64,000 nt of DNA from Epinephelus fuscoguttatus (taxonomy: Eukaryota; Chordata; Actinopteri; Perciformes; Serranidae): contig NC_064775.1 in NCBI RefSeq assembly GCF_011397635.1, forward strand, positions 13,108,952 through 13,172,951. The letters run 5' to 3'. Below the pieces are notes generated by a model, which ran no database searches, was not told the DNA's origin, and saw only the letters and a program-made list of their open reading frames with translations. Positions 1 to 12,100 of this stretch are shown here, in pieces. The translations under genes and the position numbers were made by a program. The first letter of the stretch is position 1. Every line of letters begins with the position of its first letter.

Positions 1-599
1 AAAATATCTCTGTGTTAAATGAACTCAGATACTGCTGTTCATAAATTAGGAAGCATTAAATGAACTGTGATGGGGGATTTTACACATTTGGAGTAAAATT
101 AACACTGACAAAGTTTTAGAAAAGGTGAGGTAATTAGCCAAAGTCTTCTCGTTGTAACAGGGCTGGATCATCATGACCATGGGCCCTGGGTACAAATTTG
201 GTAAAGTCTTGAGCAAACCCCATGTTTCAGTTATACTGATTCATTTGGTATATGACATTAAACACATTCCACCTCTGGTTTGCTCAAAAACCACAAGTGG
301 AAGATATAAGAAAAAGTCAATCTACTGCTTACACTAAAAGAAGTAACTAAATAAATAAGAACTTAAAGTACACAAGATAAAGAACCACAGTATTCTACCT
401 AGACTGATGTTACAAGAGTTCTGCGACCCATTTAATCTTTCCTACGAACCATATCAGTGTTTTTAAAGTGTTATTGAGAGGTGGAGGGGATGGTGGATGG
501 TGTGACATCTAATTGGGACACTTGCCAAGCTGCAGACCACTGCTGACCACCTTTGGACACGAACAAACATCAAAACTGGTTGTGATTTAACAAGTCCTC

Positions 600-1110
600 G
601 CTGTGTTTTTGGGCATCAAATGTGGTTGTTTCGTAGTGACCTGTCTTTACTTTTCCAGATGCTTTTTAGCACCTTCTTTGGCACCAAACGAGTGTTTTGT
701 AGCAACAAGTTGCGATTTTTCCAGCATTTTTTTAAGCACCAAATGTGAGTGTCTTGTCATGAACCATCACTGTGTTTCAAGCAGCTTTTTAGGCACGAAA
801 CATGTATATTGTAGCAACCTGGCGTTTTTTATCATGCTGTAGTGCTGCGAAAAGTGATTGCTTTATACAGAGACATTGCTGATTGCCAGCTGGGATAGCG
901 TCCCCCAAAGCCAAAAGATGACCTGTCCTAACCCTAACAGAGTGGTTTTGTGCCTAAACCTAACCACATGTTAACCACAGTGCTGTTGAAACGTAAAGAA
1001 ATGTAAAGGTCAACATAGCTGCTACATATTAACGTAGAAATGTAACATCTGTGGTTTGCAGAAATGTACAATGCCAACAATTATTTTGGTAATTTAGTTG
1101 TTTCACAGTA
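600..1110 (+). repeat. Interspersed repeat, family A (copy 1)
   Basis: Unrecognised interspersed repeat. It shares an ending with three other plus-strand sites in the window (near 18330-18760, 21280-21580 and 59090-59380), namely a tggtttgcagaaa core followed by gtacaatgccaa. Internal units built on gcaccaaatgtg recur at about 615, 680 and 737, so this copy has some internal tandem structure. Open frames here show no protein similarity and are not called as genes. Confidence 0.5.
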
Positions 1111-1229
1111 TTTTGATGAATTCATATATTTTATTCTGTAACTGTGGTCTGAAAATAAAAAAACACCCCTCTAGATAAAGAGAGGGTCTCAAATTATTTG
1201 GATTTTCCACATTATATTTGTCATTTAAC

Positions 1230-1650
1230 TTAGAGCCTTGTATTTCAGGCCTAAACGTTGTACATTTTAAGGACGTTTGTGATTATATAGATTCTTCAAA
1301 TAACTTTAAAGATCAACATGGTTTAGTGCCAAGTTACCTAGCTGAGCTTCTGACTACCTATGCTCCAAGTCGTGATCTGAGATCCTCAAGCCTACCCTCA
1401 CTAGTTGTCCCTAGATCAAGGCTGGTTTGCCTGAGGAAATGGGTTTTTAAATCACTGCTCAAAACGTATTTTTATAGGAAAGCTTTTCCTTTTAATGCCT
1501 GACTTGTACTTTTGTGATTTGTAACTTTTGTTTTATTTCCTTTGTATTGTTTTGTTTTATTATTTCTATGCACTTTGTGAAGCACTTTGTAACCTTGTTT
1601 AGATAAGTGCTATACAAATAAATATCATTATTATTTTTTTTTTTATTATA
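1230..1650 (+). mobile_element. 3' end of a LINE retrotransposon (degenerate)
   Basis: The frame at 1218-1502 resembles the extreme C-terminus of fish non-LTR retrotransposon ORF2 proteins: a G-L-V-P-S-Y-L motif, T-Y-A-P-S-R, then P-R-S-R-L and K-S-L-L-K-T. An internal stretch between the last two is missing. A T-rich 3' tail follows, with gcactttgtaa, an agtgctatacaaataaa block and an ATT-rich end near 1650. That layout fits an L2/CR1-like or Rex1-like element; the exact clade is not resolved. No promoter or complete ORF is present. Confidence 0.7.
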
Positions 1651-2312
1651 TTAGAATTGGAGAATGGAAGCTGCATCTCACTAAGAGAATATGTTAAAAA
1701 AAAAACAGAGAGCAATGAAGAAGTCACAAAAGAAAAGAAAATGTAATTAACTGTGGAAAGGAACCTGTCGAACCTTTGTCTTAAGAGCGTATGTGCACCT
1801 GTGTGAGTGCGTATGAGAGACGGTATGTGTGTTTGTGTGTGTGTATGTGTGTCTGCACATCCTGAGGGGAGACAGACACAGGAACAGGCTCATTCTTTCC
1901 TCTCTCAGTGAGTCACTCTCTCTGTCACGTCGAGAGGTGTCCTGGCTATTTTCCCGAATCATCACTGCATCTGCCGCTCTGCACCGGCATGTTCTCATGT
2001 CCTCTAGTGGAGAGTCAATGGGTCGGAACATACGATGAGGTAATGAGAGCCTTGCTTCACTGTATGCTGTACATGAACTTATGGAACTTCTGTGTTGTGT
2101 TGTGTTATCATCTCTTATAACCATACATGCTGTCAATTTCCTGTCATTACTCCCTGGAATCTGGATGCCAGACGGGGCAGGTGGGTGGATTGAAGGTGAA
2201 TGCATGAAATGGGGTCAAGAGGGTTCAAAGCTTTTAACTGCTTTGAGTGCTTGAGCCTCCCAGGGAAAACTGTGAGCCCCAACAGCCTGAGACATAAAAG
2301 ACACTGACTCAC

Positions 2313-3214
2313 CTTTGGTCCAGGGAGACCCTCTCCTATTGGTCCTCTCTCTCCTTGGACTCCCTGTGGCCCTTGAGGCCCCTGAGTAAAACAAGACGAC
2401 GTTAATGACCACTGGAGGATCATAAAAAAATAACCTCTGTGACAACTGACTGCCAAATGAAAAGTGATTATTAACTACAGCAGTAACATAGCGTTAGATG
2501 CAATTGCTGACCCCCACTGGCTCCCCTTGGCAAAAACAATTGGCGGCTGACATTACTGTCTTTAAGAGGCTGTGGTGGGCTCATGTTTTAAGCAAGCACA
2601 AAGATAGGGATATCTCGTAAAACTAGACAACCTAAGACATCCATTGGTACCAACCATGTCAGCATCGCTTGTTGGGGAAGAGGGCTAAATAACGCTCCAA
2701 ACTGAGGCTTAATTTTGATGATGTAACAACTGACACGGCCATTTTTAAGGCCCTTGATCTCTCAGCTCAAGATATCTGAATTAAAAAGCGTTCTATGGAT
2801 ACCCATGAGTCTCCCCTAAACTGGAGAAGGCTTGTCCTCAACTCTACATATAGATTTCAATCAGCCTATATACTTCAACAGCATAATCAAAGTCCTGACA
2901 TTCAGTTATGGATTTTGGTTTTTAAGTGGCATCCAAAGATTTTCAGTGGCCCCATCTGGCCTACTCACCGGTGGTCCAGGCTCGCCAATTCCTAGAGGAC
3001 CAGGAGGCCCTGTTGGCCCCTGGTAGCCAACATCACCCTGTGGAGTGTGTGGGAATAAGATGAGTATACAAACAGGGTGAGACACGGGTGGATAATTATG
3101 TTTTCGTGACTTCGTTTTCCAGAACAATAGGGTGTCAAACTTTACCTTGGGTCCCGGAAGGCCAATCCCTGTTTCCCCTTGGATTCCAGGTGGCCCAGGA
3201 AGTCCCCTTTCCCC
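2313..3214 (-). CDS. Three equal 69-nt collagen exons with matching imperfections
   Basis: Exons 3146-3214, 2969-3037 and 2313-2381 are each 69 nt, or 23 residues, which is not a multiple of three residues. Each therefore carries a Gly-X-Gly break in the Gly-X-Y register at the same place near its 3' end (G-I-G-L-P, G-I-G-E-P, G-E-G-L-P). Short imperfections of this kind are a feature of type XXVIII collagen. Equal length and matching break position suggest tandem exon duplication. Confidence 0.82.
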
Positions 3215-6200
3215 CTATAAAAAGACAGGCAGGGACAGACATGTGCAAATACACAAACAGATGCACAAACACATGGCTTTGTTTGTCTGATTACTGGGTC
3301 CAAGGCCTCATTCTGACATGATTGGACATCAGTTGAGCTGTCCAGGTTGGCCGATGACCAAAACCAACATGCTGATCTAGTTCCTGCCACTCCACACGAA
3401 CACACACTGATTTTCCTACCTCTTATATTAAGCTATTTTAAAGGGGGTTTAGACATGTACTACAGGGTCTCTTCATACCTTAAGTCAAGACTTTATTGGT
3501 AAAGAATGCAATTATTCACTCAGAGGCCATAAATCACAGCTATGGTGTGCAGCAGGAGGGCACGCGAGAGTCGGGAAAAGGGAGTGGAAATGTTAGTAGG
3601 CGCATACCGGCACTTTTTTTTTTCCGTTTCCCTTGCCCTTTCAGGCAGGTTGGGACAATGTTTAAAGCCAGACATTAGTCTGCCATTTAGGTGATATAGA
3701 ATGACAGCCAGACAATCAACATGAACATTCTTCCAAAATAATTAAGGAGGGAACACTTGGTGGGGAGTGAGGTCTCGTTGCAGAATTGGCAGCTATAACA
3801 CCAGAGAGAGGGCTGTGAAAGTACTAACACACAAATAGGCTGACAAGGTAATAACAGATGAGCTACTTTAGAGCAGTTTCAAATGTTCCATTGGTGATGG
3901 ATCATAACTCACAAACAAGTGTTCAAATGTATGGCCACCCCATCAGTTTGTAGGGCTACTTGACATTTGTGATGTTATTTATGCCCGTGATAAATTGATT
4001 TAATCTAAACGCATTTTAAATGTCAGCTTCGTGAGTGTAATCTTACTCCCAGGAACAGAGAGAACACTTTATTATGTCACGTGTTTTCTCACTTTATGTT
4101 CTTCCACATGCAGCAACACATTTTATTTTTCACCTCTGCCACTCCACAGGTAACAACTTTTTTCATTATCTTCATGCTGATGAAACCGCTGACATGGACG
4201 CCCTATTTATACAGCTATGAAAGAGATTTATTAAAACCAGACTGGAAAAAAGTTTATGGCCCCAACACACAAACCCAGAATGCTTCAGATATGCATCTGG
4301 TTTTGGAGAAAAGAAAACGCCAGTCTTTGGCAAAAAGTGAGGTCACTCAAGTATAAAGGAAGGACCAGTCAGAGGGAGGAAAGAGTTTGATTTACGTGTT
4401 TCTTAGTTTCCTTTTGTAGTTAAACACTTCCCAGATTTCAGAGGTTTGGTTCATGCACGTCAGAGAGAGAAGCATCAAGACTGAGGAATACTTACTTTTT
4501 TACCCATTGCACCTTCAGGTCCGATATCGCCAGGTGGACCAAGCGCACCCTGATTTGGGAACAAGTGTGTGCAAATTAGACTTGGGGCTTTGCAAAGTAA
4601 AAGTTATTGCAGATTATGAAGGATCAGACAGACCCTGAACATCACATAGATGAATTGAAAATGGCATAGTTGACTGTATGCCAGACCCCCTCACCTCTGA
4701 TCAGTGATTGTTGGATCATAGCTAAGCAACCGTACCTAGGCATGTCAAACTTTGAATTCCTCTGTATGTTGAAGCAGTGTGCTTGGGGCTATATATGGAT
4801 TCTGCGACCACTTTGTGTTTTCTGCCTGACATTGTCTACTGCCACCTGCTGACGATGACGGCAGCAATGATGGTTGGAGATTTTCTACATTATCTTAGCT
4901 GTTGACATGTTGTGGCATAAAATGTGGACATTAAAAACTTCACCCCTACTACACATTGGGCTGCTGGTGTTTTGATTTAATGAATTACCGTGGTAGCCAG
5001 TGACTTTCAGCCAAATGCGTTCGTGTCCACCCCTAGTAAAATGCATAAATGGCTGGTGCAGATAATAAGCACAGATGAGTGTGATGTGTTGCAAACTGAT
5101 TGAAGTAAAAGTGAAAGCTTTTATGAGGACACCTAAATGATCTGTTTGTGATTTCAACAGCTGTCATCTGTCAGCATCTGTTTGTGATGCTGGCCAAATG
5201 GTGTTTACTTTGTTGTCATTGGGTTGCCCTAGTTAGAGCAACTGATGTTAGATCTCACGTTACACCACAGTTTGTTGATTAAGTTCATTTATTCTGTGGG
5301 ACCACCACAGCCACGAGACAATAGCATTAGCTATGTCAGCTAAGAAGTGCTAATTTAGCTCATGTCAGGTTTTTTTCCCCATAGTTGAAATTCAACACTA
5401 ATGTTGGAGCAGCTGACAACTTCACAGGTTCTTCCTGACGTTGTCTAAGGTAATGTTACACAATTGTACACTTTTTAAGACAGGCTGCTCTCAAACTTCA
5501 CCAGATTCGTCTGTAGTTTGAACTATACTTAGTCACTTAATAGTATGGAGGGTGGTGGTGTCCTTTGAACCAAAACCAAATACTCAAGAGTATAAAGTCT
5601 GTCATAACATAAGCAGCTACTGCTAGCATACCTGTCTAACAAGCTTACTATTTGTTGTAGTAATTTGGTGTAACTTCAAGTCAAAGGAGCACACCATTAG
5701 CTTACTGTGTTATTTTGTGGGGTTCCAAGTTATGTTAGAAAAATGTGGGAGCTAAGATGCTAACGTTAGTATATCAGAGTTTAGACTAATGTTAATGGCT
5801 ACCCTAGACAGTGTTACATAACTTAATTTAAAGACCCACTGTTTAAAGAAATTAACAGAATTTTTTGAGTGGTGAATCTCCCATATTTCTGCTTGTAAAA
5901 TGCACATGGCTCATGCTAGTATGGATAGATTGACAGGTGTTTTGAAAACTTTCGAAGGAATGGGGTTTAGCAAAGGGTCAACTGTAGGTTATTTTATGAC
6001 AGAAAGAATGGTACATTTCACCTGCAGGCCACGATTTCCTCTTGGACCAATGGTACCTTCAGGACCCTGGAAAAAGAATAGGAGTTGTTTAAAATGGTGT
6101 CATAAACAATACTTTGATCTTAAATGGGTTGTGTTTGATTTAATCATAAAGTGGTAAAGTATGTTATTACAATAAAACAAAACTATACACCTCTTTATAA

Positions 6201-9136
6201 AGGTCAGTAATTCTACTCAGACTGTACTCTTATACTTGACTGTATCACTAAAACAATGACAAAAAACACAATGTAATATATATTTGAATAGTTTAAAAGG
6301 CAACATACTCTGTCTCCCTTTATTCCAGGTGTACCACACTCCCCTCTCTCTCCCTGTAAAACAGGAAACAGCAGTTTAGTGAAGTCTTTAGCATCGCGTC
6401 ATTTTGTATAATTTCAAGTTTATTACACAGAGTGCAATTGATCTCAGAATAATGGGTTTTAATATTCCAGCCAGGAGCTGCTTTACAACCGCTAATGACA
6501 TGGGATTTACGTAATTAAATTCCTTTAACAGAAAAGTAACTAGAGATACTTGCAGACAGGCTTGACATTAAACACGGATGAAAAAAAAGGGGAACAAAAT
6601 GCCATGATATTTTCAAAGTCTTTTCTGTGTACGCTCCCTTTCAGGTCTGGAAAACATAATTCTTCAGTCTCTCTCATTGTTGCAGATTTTCCACAGGCGT
6701 GGGAACCTGATACTTCGACAAACCATGGGGGCATATAGAGAGACTCTAGAGAAGAATCCATACAATACCTTCTCTCCTTTGTATCCAGCTTTTCCCTGTG
6801 TGTACAAAACAGACTTGTTAAGTCGGAGGAGACGGGCAACGACCAAAACACTGCCACACAGACTGCAGAACAGAGCGTCCTTTTATGACTGATGTGGAAA
6901 TGAAACAAATCTTATAGATTTTATCCACATTTGTGAATCTTGACTTGATCTAAATTTAAGATACTCACCTCTGCTCCTTCCCGACCTGGAAGACCACTGA
7001 GCCCACCCTCACCCTGAGGGATAGAGGAATGTAAGGTTTTACTAGGAAAGGCAACCATCCTGGTTTGTACCAACAATATTTTTGATCTGGTTGTAATATG
7101 CAGTTTAATTTAAAACAACAACAATTAATGGTTCAATGAGTGTGCAGCACCTTCTGTCCTTTTGTGCCGGGGCTTCCATCATCTCCAGGACGCCCCTTTT
7201 TGCCCTAAAGAGAAAGTCATGAAGGCACCATTAGGCAGAAAAATCAACTCATAACTTAATAATATTTAATAACCCCTTTAATAGAATTAATTTCAATAAT
7301 AGTATACATATAAAATCTTTTAAAGGTAAGCATCACTCACTAGTTGACTTGTTGGATGCATTGAAAAGACCACATGATAAAAAAAAAAGCTGCAGGATAT
7401 ATTTCATTTTATAATTATGAGCTAAATATTAACAGGTGTCGTCTGAACAATGACAGAATAGAAATGCAAAAAAGTATTAAGTGGATACTGAAAATGAGGG
7501 TCAATAAAGTGGTGCAAGTTTAAAGGCGGCTCCATTATTTTGTCTTTTTTTTTGAGGTTTTGATATTATTTTGTGGCTTCCCACTAGAGTTCCTTATGCA
7601 TTCAAATCCAAAAATTCAAATTTTGGTCTAAATACATATTTTTTAGTGTCAAAATGCTTTCTATCTAAGCCCCTCTAAAAACTTTTCCAATGTGACAATA
7701 TGTCGGTTTCTGCACTATGTTGCCGCTACATATAAATCCACATACTGCTGTGGATGCCATGTTAGCTTGGCTCCGAAGTCACACAACACAAACAAACTAA
7801 ACGATTGAGTGGGTGGTAGACCAGCATCTCCCATGTGCGGTGAGGTACAATTACTATTTATGTCTATGGAGTCTGGTGGATTTGAAGAGTGTAATAAATC
7901 GGCCTCAGTTTCCTGCTGAAAAAGGCTTGTCTGACAGCAATATAAAGTGGTAAAATATTCTTAATATATCATACAATTAACTGATATTGATACTTTTTAG
8001 GTGGCCCTTATTTCAGGCCAACGCCACCAGACGTCTTTGAGGGAAACAATAGTTTTACCTTGCAAAAAACAAGTTGCTGGTCTCCCACTGTCTCTGATTG
8101 GTTAGTTAGTTTATGTTATTGTGTGACTTTTGAAACCAAACTAACATGGCGTCCACAGCAGTAGGCTATAATAATTAAACTGCATCATCTTCCACCTCTA
8201 AACTCAAATATTCCAAGTTAACATTTTCCTCACTCTCTGTGCTTACACTGTAAGTGAATGGTGTGTCTGAGGTGGGTGAAGGAGGGGAGGGAACCTACGT
8301 GTTGTAACCTACGTCAAAACACTTTTTGCTCACGGCTGAGTTTCCACTTGAAAAACATGGGGGAAAAAACACAGACCAACCCTTTTACTAATTAAATGCT
8401 ACTATGTAAAAAATACCTAACCATGAGGCTTGGCTCATGATGACAGGAAAAATGTTACATCATCCCTGCCAGCCCTATTCTAAAGGTTAACTAGATATTA
8501 ATCTTATCTTTGACTGATTACAAGAAAAAACTATAATGCAAGACAATTGTGTTTTTGTTGAGAGTCAGATGAGAAGATCAGTAACATACTCTCATGTCTG
8601 CTATGGCTACAGCCTGCAGCTAGTTAGCTTAGCATAAAGAGTGGAAGCAGAGGGAAACAGGTAGCCTGGCTCTAGCTAAACAAGAAAACGTTTGAGTGGT
8701 AAGACTTTGAGGTGGTAGCACGCGGATTTGGTTACCTGGACAAAGCTAACATAGCTGTTTCGCACCATTTCCAGTCTTTATGCTAAGCTAGGCTAACTGG
8801 CTGCTGGATGTAGCTTCACATTTAGCGTGCAGACATGAAAGTGGTAGAAATTTTCTCACTTAACTCTTGCAAGAAAGCAAAGAAGTGTATATTACTTCAA
8901 ATTTGGCAGTGATTTGTTGTTCTACAATAGATAGGCTTCTTTAACAATAGCTGTAAATCAGAATGTAGCTTTAAGAATAGCCTTATTGGCTGCCTTTTGT
9001 TCTGCAATAAGCCGTGTGAGAGCTCTTTTTGTTGACCTATATAGGCCTCATGGCAGCAACATGTTTGAAGTGCAGCATGGATAAAGGCCATTGAGTCTGG
9101 GAGCAGATGAGTCAGAGAGGACTTCAAGTTGTCTGC

Positions 9137-9171
<35 letters not shown>

Positions 9172-12100
9172 AGGACTCACCCAAACAACAGTCTGGCTCT
9201 TCTCTCTGTTTTCATGCATGTGTGTTATGGACTGTGCATGTTCTTATCGTTCAACTATCTCCCTGTCTGTATGTCTTTGCACACACTGCTTCCTCCAGTG
9301 TGCGCCTGTTACCAGTGATGTGAAACAGCTTTTGTTCAGAGCATTAAGTTTAAGGGGGTAATTACTCTGTTCTCATCCTGTGAAAATACATCAAAGCAAA
9401 ACCACTACTTCTAATTGTGGCTGACCTTCTCCGTGTAATAAAAGAAGGTTTCACATCACGACACAGCTTTGGCAGGCGAAGAAAGTCATGCATGTAACAT
9501 CTTATCCACCAAGCATGTGTCCTCAGACAATCCCAAGTGGCTGGGTTCTTTCAACAGACATGATTCTACTGATTTCCCATGTATATATCTGTTTCAGCCT
9601 GTTCTCAATAAACTGTAAGAGGAATGTAAGGTATTTGCTTTACTCTCACTGCTGCAGGGAAACGGAGCTTCGCAAAACCACACAATTTACTAAAACCCCC
9701 AAAACCTTGCAATTATGCAGCCTGTTAGCATTAAGGGTGCCTTTGTCAGCTGTGTTGTCCTCTACGGCGCTTCATAAGGAGCCAGTTTAGGAGTAATTTA
9801 GAGGCAGCAGAGGAAAACATGTGTTTTTCAAAAACACAGACTCTTCGTATGTTTGTAGCAGAGGAGGGCCAATATGAAACCCCAAAGAGTTCAATAAATG
9901 AAACAGAGTGCACCTGGGTGAGAGGAGTCACACTGCTGCTAATCAGCTATAAACACCATTCCTTATGACGCATTATTATGGATCCACGCGCGTGCTGGTT
10001 CGAGACGGTTAGGCGTAGGGCAAAGAGGTCATGGTTAGGGTTAGTATTAGCCAATCTTGGACATTCTGGATAAGTGTTAAATTTACGAGAAAAAAAATCC
10101 CAAGTCTCCTGCCAGAAAGTCAGGTGAAGGAGTATAAAGAGTGACACAATCCATACAGGGAGGAAGATGTGGTGGATTAATGGGTAAAATACAGGACTTT
10201 TACATGGGAGACATATAAGTGAATGTTAGCTTCACAATTTCAAACTTAGCTGATTTATTATTATCAGTTTTTAGTCTGCAGCTTTGTTTTTCCTTGTGGT
10301 GACCTCAGAGTACTTTTAAATTATAAGTGTGCATTATTTAGTCAAAAATAAAACACAAGACTTATTCTAAGTCTTTATGTCTGGAAAATGTATCAGGACA
10401 GAAAGTTTAAAGTTCACTGGCTTCCTTCCATGAGCTGTCAAAAGTTGCCAATGCTAAATAATGTAAGTTATTATTCAAATGCACAAGCACACTATAAATG
10501 GACTTGTTGGCTGCGGACACCTGGGTGCTAATATCATCTGCCATGATGAAAATGGCATTATAAAATAATCATAAAAATGTAATTTACTGGAAATTATTTT
10601 ACTTTCATGATAGACATTGTATTAAAAAATGAACAGTCCACTAAACCTCTCTCTTGAGCTCACCAAGGCTGCAAAAGCTACCAACCCTTCCCGCAAATTA
10701 GCTGATTAAAAAGGACATGTCGTCAGGTTTGTGTCTGTGTGCTCTGTTTATTTAACACTGCAGCTAGATAGTTAATTAAGAACAACTCTGACACTGTGGA
10801 CATTTGATCTGTGCTAACAGATGCTAAGTGGCTAAATTTGATTGCAGTTGTTGAGCATGATAGCTTCAGAGGCAGGGGGCATGAGTTTGACTGAGAATCT
10901 GTATATAGAGATTAATGATGATATTAAATAAAGTCCTAAAAAACTGTCATTAAGATAATAAGGGATGAATAATCATTCTGACTTATTTACTGACTGAATC
11001 TTGAACACCACATATGTAAATGCTTGGTAGAAGGAATACTTACAGGAGGGCCGAGGGCTCCCCTCTCACCCTTTTCACAGGCACACGTGCTCTGGGCTAG
11101 AGGACACTTCAAACACAGTGAAAGAACGTCAGATGGGCCATCCAGGGACACAAATCAAGAGATGTGCAGAAAGACCGCAGTCTCGAGACTTACCCCTTCA
11201 TCCGCCAGCGACGTCTGTGGAGCAACAAACACAAGAATGTCAAGATGTTGTCAGACTTACTCCATATGGTTCATTTATACCCCACCGGCAAACATTTACT
11301 GAGAGAGATCTAAGAAAACTTTCCGAACTCTGAATCTGAGGTAAACTTTTAATTCTGGTCTTAAAGTGACATTGTAGGATTAGACTGCAGCCAAAAACAC
11401 CTGCTACTCAAACACCCAATTAAACTTGCTCACAGCTGGCCTGGGTTCAACTTGTCAAATGGCCCTCAACCCCTCCTCCACCTGACTCTGCGACTGGACT
11501 CACATCCTGCATTTCCTCTTGTAACAGATACTTTTTGCCTGAGCTCTGTTTTTCACCCCACGGGTTGCTTTTCTCTTCAAAGCTAACCGCATTCTCTACA
11601 CAAGGGAGAATGGTCGAAATTCCACCGAGAGTAAACGCAAACCACGTGCATTGATCAGTAAAATAGCCTCGCTTAACATCCAGGGGATGTTTCCGTAGTC
11701 TGGGAGGGGTGTCTGAAAAACACAGACAGTCGGAGCAATGCATTCGAATGCTGACACTAAAGATTAAAGACAGTTTCTCAGCTGAGACAGAGGCACATGC
11801 TTATGACATACAGATGCTGCCTGCGCAGGGCAACGAGATGAAAGTCTGGTTGTGGACTAGCTTCTCTTGCATGCAAGCAGAATTGCAGGTTGTCAGGTTC
11901 AATGCTGTAGGAGCCTCAGAGCTTCAGCTTTCCATAAAGTTCTCCCTTATCATATTTGGATGTGTACCACCTGTGTCAACAGTAAGCCTGAGTTTGAAGT
12001 GGTGTTTGAGGAGCTGCTTGAATGATGTAGCGTGCATGCATGTTCTTGCAGGGCTCCTGCTCTATTACTGTCCCCGATTTTCCCACAAAGAGTTTTAATG

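Noticed and set aside
925-945. Telomere-like cctaaccctaac
   Set aside because: Only about two units; similar short runs (near 10031) occur by chance within repeats.
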